Shown in pieces: positions 30,557 to 38,137 of a stretch of 64,000 nt of DNA. The stretch comes from Prevotella sp. E13-17. GTDB taxonomy: Bacteria > Bacteroidota > Bacteroidia > Bacteroidales > Bacteroidaceae. The first letter of the stretch is position 1; every line of letters begins with the position of its first letter. Where the stretch lies: the NCBI RefSeq assembly GCF_022024035.1, contig NZ_CP091787.1, positions 1,550,001 through 1,614,000 of the forward strand, written 5' to 3'. The notes beneath the pieces are model-generated. The model worked only from the letters and a program-made list of their open reading frames with translations. It was not told the DNA's origin and ran no database searches. Position numbers and translations under genes: made by a program.

Positions 30557-32200
30557 TTAGACGTTACCGGTGAACTCTACCCATGTGGTACCGTTCCACT
30601 GCCATGCCTTTTCATGGTCGAGAGTAGTGTCATTGTACTCCATATCCTCATCAAAGCTGATGATCATGCCGTTGTATGGATTATCGGGCAATGCATCAAC
30701 AATATTGATAGGATTGGTATCCTGTGACAGGTTCTTCTCTACAATGCGGTCAGAAGGACCGATAAGCATGCTGTTCTGTCCACGCAGTGCCAGAGCTGCA
30801 ATTTCGATGTAAGTCCATCGCTGTGCCTCACGAGCCTCATCACCAGCCTTGTTAAGGTCAATGGTGGACTCCTTCTTAACCTTGTGGTAGTAGCGTGCAA
30901 TCTGCAGAGGCACGGCCACACAGAAGTCCTCCATGCCCAATTCATCCATCATAGGCGCATATACCACATGCAGCGTTCCGAAATTAGATACCAGGTCACG
31001 TACCACGATGCCGTAGTCAGTCTTGTGGTGACTATATTTAGCCTCCATCTGCTTCTGGATCTCCTCCATGTTGGCAATCTCGCCTACCTTGTTCTTACCG
31101 CAGAGCAGGTATGCCTCAGTGGTCTCAGCGAACTTGGTGAACATCACCTTACCAATAGCAGTGATATGCATGAATTTAAACTTGCCTTCAATACCTAGGG
31201 TGTTGGTCAGCTGGCGAAGGATGCCCTGAGAGGTATATACATACTCCTCGTTACCATTCTTGATACGCACAATGAACTTCTTCTGCTTACCATCCCACAG
31301 GTCACGCTCGAACTTCTTGCTGAAGTTACCGATAGCCTGGTCTTTCATATCATCGAAGCCCCAAGGAGTCTTCTTCAGGATCTCACGCTCATGGTCAGTA
31401 ACCACGATGTTGATGATACGCTTCTGCAGATAGACACGGGTAGAGCGTGGCTGGCTGTTGTCGGGGTTTACTATCTTCTGCGACTCAGAGCCTGCATAGC
31501 TCGACACATACAGCTCGGTGTTGGCAGGGATAGCGGGCACCAGGTAGTCACGCAGGTGCTCAGAGATCTGTCCTTCAACCTTGGCCTTACCATTGATCGG
31601 ACGCAGAGTAATCTCGTCCTCGTTAGCAGCACTGACGAACAATACCAAGTCTCCATCGGTCTTGGTGGTTGAGCCATCAACATAACCATTGACACCCTTC
31701 ACGATGACGGTTGACGATACACCTAGCTGGTGGATGTCACCGCTGACGTTGCTCGTTGACAGCTTGATGGTCTCACCCTCTGCAATAGCAGCAGTGGTGC
31801 GCAGTACCAGGTCAGCCTCACCGATGCGGAAGTGGTCAATCTCATAGCCCTTAACAGAACGCTGCACAGCAACAGTTCGTGCCAGGTTCAGCAACACATA
31901 CTTAGCGGCATTGTACTTGACTACGTCAGGGTCATACTCCTCCGGAACGAGACCACCACGACGCTCCTGCGTTGCGCTGCCCTGTGTGCCAGGAAGATTC
32001 TGACCTGCGCCCTCACCCGTTGGGTCTGCCATGTTGTTGGTATTGGGATTTACAGGGTCGGGGTTGGCGGGGTCGGGATCTACGACTGCAGCACCTTCTG
32101 CAAGAGAGATACCTGCGCCACCGAACATGACCGCCATCACGATAAGAACAAGACTGACCATCAGTCCATGTCCTCGAAGATAATTGAATAACTTTTTCAT
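30557..32200 (-). CDS. Major capsid protein candidate with unusual hydrophobic N-terminus
   Basis: A 547-residue protein located after the scaffold-like gene. The central part (EEYDPDVVKYNAAKYVLLNL; TRVYLQKRIINIVVTDHERE; NFSKKFERDLWDGKQKKFIV) and C-terminal region resemble the SU10/DUF5309-type capsid proteins of Bacteroidetes phages. Residues 12-34 are a hydrophobic stretch ending GISLAEG, like a signal peptide, then a Pro/Asp-rich linker and a small motif, NLPGTQGSATQERRGG. The preceding small ORF shares that motif. The N-terminal extension may be removed on maturation. Confidence 0.7.
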   Translation of the reverse strand: MKKLFNYLRGHGLMVSLVLIVMAVMFGGAGISLAEGAAVVDPDPANPDPVNPNTNNMADPTGEGAGQNLPGTQGSATQERRGGLVPEEYDPDVVKYNAAKYVLLNLARTVAVQRSVKGYEIDHFRIGEADLVLRTTAAIAEGETIKLSTSNVSGDIHQLGVSSTVIVKGVNGYVDGSTTKTDGDLVLFVSAANEDEITLRPINGKAKVEGQISEHLRDYLVPAIPANTELYVSSYAGSESQKIVNPDNSQPRSTRVYLQKRIINIVVTDHEREILKKTPWGFDDMKDQAIGNFSKKFERDLWDGKQKKFIVRIKNGNEEYVYTSQGILRQLTNTLGIEGKFKFMHITAIGKVMFTKFAETTEAYLLCGKNKVGEIANMEEIQKQMEAKYSHHKTDYGIVVRDLVSNFGTLHVVYAPMMDELGMEDFCVAVPLQIARYYHKVKKESTIDLNKAGDEAREAQRWTYIEIAALALRGQNSMLIGPSDRIVEKNLSQDTNPINIVDALPDNPYNGMIISFDEDMEYNDTTLDHEKAWQWNGTTWVEFTGNV

Positions 32201-32235
32201 TTCTTTCTTTTTTAAGTGGTTATATATAGTGTTAA

Positions 32236-32394
32236 TTAATCAATCAGCTTAGCACGTCTTAGCTGTGTTACCGACATCTGGGTACCAGGAAGGTTTACAC
32301 CTGCATTGCGCCCTTCGGGCTGCATGTTACTATCTTCAATAACTACAGGGTCGGGGTGCAATGGTGCGGGGTCATAAATAGGACAGTCCATCAT
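32236..32394 (-). CDS. Small protein sharing a motif with the capsid N-terminus
   Basis: 52 residues from ATG 32394 (a second ATG follows at once). It contains NAGVNLPGTQMSVTQLRRAK, closely matching GAGQNLPGTQGSATQERRGG in the capsid protein encoded next. It lies between scaffold and capsid genes, 2 bp after the scaffold stop. It could be a truncated capsid-arm duplicate or a real assembly peptide. Confidence 0.65.
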   Translation of the reverse strand: MMDCPIYDPAPLHPDPVVIEDSNMQPEGRNAGVNLPGTQMSVTQLRRAKLID

Positions 32395-32396
32395 GC

Positions 32397-33248
32397 TTAA
32401 TCCTCAATGCCAAGTGATGCCTTAAACGACTCTAAGCTACCATTGTCCTTCTTAGGCTTACGCTCACCACGGCCAGCACCGCCTGAAGGCATAGACTTAG
32501 GCAACCCCGTGCTATTAAAGTCACGCAGCGGGTTCTGAATCTTCTCGTTGAGAGCCGATGCTCTTGCACGCTCCTCAGCAGCGGCAATGTCCGATGCGTA
32601 GTTACGAGCATTGAAAAGGGCATCCCACATATCCTTGGTGACCACACCTTTCGAGGCCAACTGCATCCAGCTCTCCTTGCCAACAGGGTTGCCGTCCTCA
32701 TCAACCTCACCGAAAAAGTCCTTGGCCATCTTCACACACTGCTCATCGCTGAGACCACGTTCCTTCTGTATCTCTTTCAGTGTCTCGAAGCTCTTGACCA
32801 TATTCTCACCTTGTTCCTTGCGTGCCTGCAAGCCCTGCTTCTGCTTATCCATGAATTTCTGCAGGGCCTCACCCATCTTCTTCGAGAAGTCAGGATTTTT
32901 AGCCAGCTCACGGATGTCCATGTCCGGACCTACATTCTCAGCCAAATATACAAAGGGGTTCTCGCCATTCTTAGCTGCCATAACAAGACCTCCCAACAGC
33001 GGGGTCTCATCGAAGGCCTTACCAAGAGCATCATTGCTCTCACGGTAATTTTCAAGTTCATCCAGGTTTTTGTTTGCCTGGTCATAGAAGGCATCCTCGT
33101 TGTCGAGGTCGAGGTCAGGATGCTTCTCTTTGTAGCGTCCACGATATCTCTCCTTGGACGTTAGCTTAGGAGCCTCTTTTGTCTGTTCCATCTCCTGGAG
33201 AGGCTTTTGCTGCTCCTGCGTTAGATTCTTTCCATCTACTTCTGCCAT
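32397..33248 (-). CDS. Capsid scaffold-like protein
   Basis: A 283-residue, mostly helical, charged protein (KLTSKERYRGRYKEKHPDLD; DKQKQGLQARKEQGENMVKS) with a Gly-rich basic C-terminal tail (PSGGAGRGERKPKKDNGS). Position just before the capsid gene, size and composition fit an internal scaffold. No catalytic Ser/His of a prohead protease is apparent. First gene of the long late operon with its own late promoter. Confidence 0.65.
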   Translation of the reverse strand: MAEVDGKNLTQEQQKPLQEMEQTKEAPKLTSKERYRGRYKEKHPDLDLDNEDAFYDQANKNLDELENYRESNDALGKAFDETPLLGGLVMAAKNGENPFVYLAENVGPDMDIRELAKNPDFSKKMGEALQKFMDKQKQGLQARKEQGENMVKSFETLKEIQKERGLSDEQCVKMAKDFFGEVDEDGNPVGKESWMQLASKGVVTKDMWDALFNARNYASDIAAAEERARASALNEKIQNPLRDFNSTGLPKSMPSGGAGRGERKPKKDNGSLESFKASLGIED

Positions 33249-33282
33249 AATATATTATTGTTTGTATGAATGATTTCGAGCG

Positions 33283-33325
33283 TAAAATTACGAGATTGTT
33301 TTTGGGTATTTTTCACGTTTTTTCC
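33283..33325 (-). promoter_or_regulatory. Phage late promoter for the scaffold/capsid/fibre/DGR operon
   Basis: On the minus strand: GGAAAAAACGTGAAAA (33310-33325), 19 bp, TAATTTTA (33283-33290). The upstream element is a perfect copy of the one before the portal gene, in inverted orientation. The -7 box is one base off TAnnTTTG. Confidence 0.7.
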
Positions 33326-33362
33326 TTCCAAATATCGGGGGTATCTATAAAAGCAGGCAAAG

Positions 33363-33405
33363 GGAAAAAACGTGAAAAGTGAACGTTTTAGATGGAGTAT
33401 CTTTG
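33363..33405 (+). promoter_or_regulatory. Phage late promoter for the portal operon
   Basis: GGAAAAAACGTGAAAA (33363-33378), 19 bp, TATCTTTG (33398-33405). It forms a 16-bp perfect inverted pair with the divergent late promoter. Confidence 0.8.
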
Positions 33406-33424
33406 CAGGAAAAAGAGAAGAAGA

Positions 33425-35446
33425 ATGACACGACCGTTATTGACTCTTAAAGACGTTGCACCATTGGCCAAGGGCAACAGGAAGTCATCCATCCAGGAGA
33501 GGCGAAGACGTAACATGCAGTCCGAGAAATATGATCTTGGACTGCTGTCGGAATGTGAACGTAGCTGGATGAACAAGGAGAACTTCCGTCAGGAGCGTGC
33601 AAGGGTGCTGCGGTATCTCTTCGGTAACCAATGGGGAGACATTATCAACGTAAAAGGCTTAGGAGATATATCGGAGGAGAAGCTGATACGTATGAATGGT
33701 AATGTACCACTGAAGAACAATGTCCTTATATCGCTGTGGTCTTCGGTGTTCGGTGTTCATGCTAAACAAGAGACAGAACCTGTATGCTATGCACGTAACC
33801 AGGCAGCTAAGGAACTGTCGGATAATATGTCTGCAGCCCTACAGACAAACTGGCAGAATACCTATATGTCGGAATTGCTCGACACCACCTTTGCCGAATA
33901 CCTTATCTCAGGTGCTGCCTTCACGTATGAAGTATGGGAGGAACGTGACGAGGTCTATGACTCTTACACCGACTATCAGAATCCGTATTACATGTTCTGG
34001 GAAGGCGGCTCTGACCCTACCCATCGTGATATTCGTCTCATTGGCCGTCTCTGTGATATGTCCCGTGAAGACCTTTTCTATCGGTTCGCCAAACGTGAGT
34101 ATGGGCTGACTATCGAAGAGCTGGAGGATATCTACCACCTCGAACAGGGACAAGGAGGCTCGTCAACACAAGTCAACGAGCTGAATGACATCGATAATGT
34201 GTCCTTTTTCCGTCCTTCTGACATCAACCTTTGCCGTGTCATTGAGGTGTGGAGACAAGAGATCAAACCACGCTACCAGTGTTGCGACCCGCTATCAGCA
34301 GACCCAATAAGCAAGTTCTTCCGTTGCGAGAAGAAGGACCTTCCCGCTCTGCGTAAGATTAATCTGGAACGTAAGGCGATGTATGATGAGCAGGGAGTTC
34401 CTGAAGAGCTGCGAGGCTATATCACTGCTGTAGAGATTGTGGATAAGTATTGGCAGTGTTACTATCTGGCACCCAATGGCCGCATCCTGTACGAGCAGGA
34501 ATGTCCTTATGACTACAAGACCCATCCATTCAGCGTATCACTCTATCCTTATATCAATGGAGAGATTCATCCGTTCATGTCGTTCTTCATCGATCAACAG
34601 CGTTATATCAACCGCACAGTGATGATGGGTGATATGGCTATGAAGAATGCCGCCAAGGGCATGACCTTCCTGCCATTGAGCATGAAGCCGGATGATATGA
34701 CCGTCGAGGAGTATGCTAACCAAAAGACCAAGTTCGATGCAGTGTTCGTCTATGATGACACTAAGCCAGGACGCTCAGGAGCTAAGCCTGAGTTCTTCAC
34801 ACATAGTGCCATGAACATCGGACATACGGAGATGTTGCAGCTACAGATGAACATGCTGCATGAGGTTTCAGGTGTGTCAGGTGCTCTACAGGGTAAGGAA
34901 CCTAATGCAGGTACGTCATATGCCCGCTACGCATTGGAGGCGCATAATGCCACTACCACCATCTATCCACTCATCAAGAAGTTCAACGGCTTCGAGGAAC
35001 GATGTGCCATGAAGAAGTGTATCACCATGCAGCAGTATTACGAGGAAGGACGTGATGTGACACCAAGACGTGCAGAGGAACAGATCTTCTTTAAGGCAAA
35101 TGCATCCCGTGACGTGAAGTATAATGTCGCTATTAAGAACTCTGCCAGCTCAGCAGCCTTCCTGCAGCTGGGTAATGAGATGCTTGACAAGCTGCTTGAC
35201 AGAGGCTACATCGACCCACGTACATATCTGAAGCACTATGACGCTCCAGGTGTCGATAAGATTCTTCAGGATGTGGATGGTTATATGTCACAGCTACAGC
35301 AAGGTCAGATTCCTTCTCAGCCTGTGCAGATACCTGGCGCCAACCAAGAGCGTGCAGCTCTCGCCTCACAGCTCATGCAGCAACCAGGTCAGTTGTTCAC
35401 ACGTCAGTCTCCTAATAGTCCGTTAACAAGAGCAGAAGCAACATAA
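33425..35446 (+). CDS. Portal protein
   Basis: From the ATG at 33425: 673 residues. The ATG at 33392 lies upstream of the -7 box at 33398-33405, so it cannot be the start. Sequence includes RERARVLRYLFGNQW-like start (NFRQERARVLRYLFGNQWGD), SGAAFTYEVWEER, PYINGEIHPFMSFFIDQQRY, GTSYARYALEAHN and a Gln-rich C-terminus. Length and layout match portals of Bacteroidetes podoviruses, the ring through which DNA is packed and ejected. It heads a plus-strand operon of connector candidates. Confidence 0.75.
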   Translation: MTRPLLTLKDVAPLAKGNRKSSIQERRRRNMQSEKYDLGLLSECERSWMNKENFRQERARVLRYLFGNQWGDIINVKGLGDISEEKLIRMNGNVPLKNNVLISLWSSVFGVHAKQETEPVCYARNQAAKELSDNMSAALQTNWQNTYMSELLDTTFAEYLISGAAFTYEVWEERDEVYDSYTDYQNPYYMFWEGGSDPTHRDIRLIGRLCDMSREDLFYRFAKREYGLTIEELEDIYHLEQGQGGSSTQVNELNDIDNVSFFRPSDINLCRVIEVWRQEIKPRYQCCDPLSADPISKFFRCEKKDLPALRKINLERKAMYDEQGVPEELRGYITAVEIVDKYWQCYYLAPNGRILYEQECPYDYKTHPFSVSLYPYINGEIHPFMSFFIDQQRYINRTVMMGDMAMKNAAKGMTFLPLSMKPDDMTVEEYANQKTKFDAVFVYDDTKPGRSGAKPEFFTHSAMNIGHTEMLQLQMNMLHEVSGVSGALQGKEPNAGTSYARYALEAHNATTTIYPLIKKFNGFEERCAMKKCITMQQYYEEGRDVTPRRAEEQIFFKANASRDVKYNVAIKNSASSAAFLQLGNEMLDKLLDRGYIDPRTYLKHYDAPGVDKILQDVDGYMSQLQQGQIPSQPVQIPGANQERAALASQLMQQPGQLFTRQSPNSPLTRAEAT

Positions 35447-35447
35447 T

Positions 35448-36395
35448 ATGGATATACTATTATCATACAACACCCTCTATGATACAGTGGCTAGGTCTCT
35501 GGGTATCATTGGCAAGCGCAGCATTGACGAAAATGGTGTGCCACTCTTCAAGGATATCACCATAGGTTCCAAGGAGAGAGGCATCATCTTTGACTATTTC
35601 GACAATGCATTCGTAGATATCTGTACGGAGATGGATAACTTCATCACTGCAGAGGTGCATCATGATCATTATAGTGATGCCGACGTAGTCATACAAGGAT
35701 GGTGTGATAGTATGAATAATGTTTATGGCTTAATTACTGACGTTGACCAGTTTTTCTATTTGGCACCAGCGCGCAAGCTCTTTATCTCAACAAAATTCGT
35801 TCATCAACCAGCAGAGAGAGACATCTACTACGAGTGTGACGGATACTACTATAAGTATTCCTTGATCGATAATATCCTGCAAAGACAACCTATTCCATCA
35901 ATTGAGGAGAGAGATGCAGCCGTTCATCTTCTGAGTGTCAATTTAGATCCTATTATGGCACGGTCATATCAGGGAACATTCTCTTTCTTCTGGAACGGAT
36001 CCATATACACCTCTGACGGGTACTATCATGTGGAGGAAATTGATATGGACATAAACACCTTATATATATATAATGGTGAAAGCTATGTCTATGCAGGCGA
36101 CGGCCTCATCCGTGATAAGTATAACATCACTCAGGGAGCACAGGTTACCCTCACGATGCCTGACAACTGGAATGCCGCCCTGCTGCCGTCCTTGAAGCTG
36201 GCACTGAAAAACTATTGTGTCTCTTATGCGCTCCATTCATGGTTTACCATTACGGCACCAAAGTTGGCAGAGAAGTATGCGGCTGATGCTCAGCGTCAAA
36301 TGAAGTCCGTTATGAGGGCGTTACATGAGAAGAAGGCTCCATCATCGCAGGTGACTTATACTGATATCGAAGCATATATGCAAGATGTAGAATAA
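35448..36395 (+). CDS. Portal-proximal structural protein candidate
   Basis: A 315-residue protein rich in Asp, Tyr and Ile (SERGIIFDYFDNAFVDI-type stretch; YNITQGAQVTLTMPDNWNAA; LKLALKNYCVSYALHSWFTI). It starts 1 bp after the portal stop. Probably a head-tail connector or neck protein by position; not recognised. Confidence 0.6.
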   Translation: MDILLSYNTLYDTVARSLGIIGKRSIDENGVPLFKDITIGSKERGIIFDYFDNAFVDICTEMDNFITAEVHHDHYSDADVVIQGWCDSMNNVYGLITDVDQFFYLAPARKLFISTKFVHQPAERDIYYECDGYYYKYSLIDNILQRQPIPSIEERDAAVHLLSVNLDPIMARSYQGTFSFFWNGSIYTSDGYYHVEEIDMDINTLYIYNGESYVYAGDGLIRDKYNITQGAQVTLTMPDNWNAALLPSLKLALKNYCVSYALHSWFTITAPKLAEKYAADAQRQMKSVMRALHEKKAPSSQVTYTDIEAYMQDVE

Positions 36396-36414
36396 AATAA
36401 CATGGAGGAATACA

Positions 36415-37275
36415 ATGGCTAAGAAGAATATCAAGTTTACGATTATCAAAGAGCTGGTCATCAACACGGTCAAGAATATGACGTTCAAGAATGGCCAGGT
36501 TGCTAAGGGTGCAGATACTGCCAACACTGTTAGTGCATACCATCAGCAGGCAGGTGACGAGGATTACCATGAGCGTCTGCTAGATAGAGGCTACTATACC
36601 AATCTGGAGAGCCTGAAGGCATCACTCTCTGACTATATGGTAGGAGATGGCAACTTGACCGAAAATCCACTTATCGATGACACGGAAGCGGACGGTGTCA
36701 ACACTATTATCCTAAGCGTTAATGAGCGTTTCAATGATGGCTATGTGAAGACACTTGCACGCATGGCAAGTAGATACATAGAAGACAGCATGCTTAGCGA
36801 TTGGTATGGTGATAGCGATGCAACTAAAGCCAACTACTTCACTGCTTTGGCAGCGAAAGACTTGGATTCTATCCGCAGGACGTTCAGTAAGACTCCACCC
36901 AAAGCACCATCATATCTGTATCCAACCAAAATCACACTACGTTATCCTATCATTCCTGAGCGTGACGGACACCCTGGCATGGCTAGCTCATCAGACGAGA
37001 CAGTGATTGGCCCGCAACAGCTCTTCTTTAACCCGTGGTGCATCACCCGTGGCGAGACTTCTGAGATATCATATACTCTGGAAGGGGAGGGTGGCAAGAT
37101 GCCTATTGATGATATATTGGTGCGCTGTGATAATACCTATTGTAGTGTAGAACTTGATGATAACGGCAACTGGCTGCTTCGTGGTATGGCAGCAGGCGGT
37201 ACTCTCGTCACGTTGTTCTCACGTCATAACGACAATGTTTTTGCTAAGTTTGCGGTACAAATTACGGAGGATTAA
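36415..37275 (+). CDS. Structural protein candidate
   Basis: A 286-residue protein. Helical N-terminus (FTIIKELVINTVKNMTFKNG), DYHERLLDRGYYTNLESLKA, then a beta-rich C-terminal domain (ISYTLEGEGGKMPIDDILVR; AGGTLVTLFSRHNDNVFAKF) of Ig-like character. It sits in the portal operon. Not recognised. Confidence 0.6.
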   Translation: MAKKNIKFTIIKELVINTVKNMTFKNGQVAKGADTANTVSAYHQQAGDEDYHERLLDRGYYTNLESLKASLSDYMVGDGNLTENPLIDDTEADGVNTIILSVNERFNDGYVKTLARMASRYIEDSMLSDWYGDSDATKANYFTALAAKDLDSIRRTFSKTPPKAPSYLYPTKITLRYPIIPERDGHPGMASSSDETVIGPQQLFFNPWCITRGETSEISYTLEGEGGKMPIDDILVRCDNTYCSVELDDNGNWLLRGMAAGGTLVTLFSRHNDNVFAKFAVQITED

Positions 37276-37277
37276 GT

Positions 37278-37844
37278 ATGCCATATCCATCACAATTACA
37301 TAAGGGACGATGTATCCCTGGCGAGATACTTGCTATCCCGCATGATCAAAAACTCGTTATTGAGATTATCCTGCTTAAAAACGAAATAGAGCACGATATC
37401 CATTCAGAGGTGGCACGTGTTGAACGCAGCAGAAAGTTGACAGATACTCCCATTCTCACCAATGATGATGCCGACAAATATACCATAGACAGATCCATCG
37501 ATGATGCCATCAGTACGGTGGTAGGACGTTGTCAGGCATATATGCTTATGCCGTCACCTTTTGTCCATCGAACAATCACTAATCACGTCTACGAATGGCA
37601 GGAGAAAAGTATCTACCTTGCATTCCCTTATAATTTCCCTCCTGGCTGTGTCGAGAGTCTGCGCATGGCCATCCACCGTTTTATTGTCAAGTCGGTGGTT
37701 TTTGAACTGTTGACATCTGCACTACCAAACGATCCTTATACGCAGATATGTAGTAATTCCATTATCGCTACCGATAACGAGATTAATGCGCTGCTTAACG
37801 CTCGTCTTGGTGCAATAGAGATTCATCCTACATTTCTTGGATAA
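37278..37844 (+). CDS. Structural protein candidate (connector-like)
   Basis: A 188-residue protein with a helical core (PPGCVESLRMAIHRFIVKSV). It starts 2 bp after the upstream stop and overlaps the next gene by 1 bp. Similar in position to connector or ring proteins of podoviruses; not recognised. Confidence 0.55.
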   Translation: MPYPSQLHKGRCIPGEILAIPHDQKLVIEIILLKNEIEHDIHSEVARVERSRKLTDTPILTNDDADKYTIDRSIDDAISTVVGRCQAYMLMPSPFVHRTITNHVYEWQEKSIYLAFPYNFPPGCVESLRMAIHRFIVKSVVFELLTSALPNDPYTQICSNSIIATDNEINALLNARLGAIEIHPTFLG

Positions 37845-38137
37845 TGGCAAATAAGGTAGGCCGTCCACCAGGCTCACAAAATAAGGTGGGAAAAGACCAG
37901 AAGGAGTTTATTAAGGGACTCCTTGGTGATACTCAGGAGCAGTTCCGTGAGGCCTTTATCTATTATGCCAACTCAGCATCTAGCAATCCGGAGAATCGTT
38001 CTAAGTTTATGAACATTTATACTGATTTGTCTAAGATGATTGTCCCCAAGCCTGTAGAGGTAGATGCCTCAGTCAACGAGTCAAACTTCAAGAACTTGCT
38101 AAACATATTCAACCAGTGGGATGAGGATATCGACTAA
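37844..38137 (+). CDS. Terminase small subunit candidate
   Basis: A 97-residue protein with a basic N-terminus containing an AT-hook-like GRPPGSQNK, followed by helices (KEFIKGLLGDTQEQFREAFI, then LSKMIVPKPVEVDAS). Proteins of this type in Bacteroides phages lie beside terminase genes and may be small terminase subunits. It ends 4 bp inside the convergent large-terminase gene. Confidence 0.5.
   Translation: MANKVGRPPGSQNKVGKDQKEFIKGLLGDTQEQFREAFIYYANSASSNPENRSKFMNIYTDLSKMIVPKPVEVDASVNESNFKNLLNIFNQWDEDID

Noticed and set aside
33392..33424. Upstream ATG for the portal gene
   Set aside because: It lies before and inside the late -7 box (33398-33405), so it would not be transcribed; 33425 is used.
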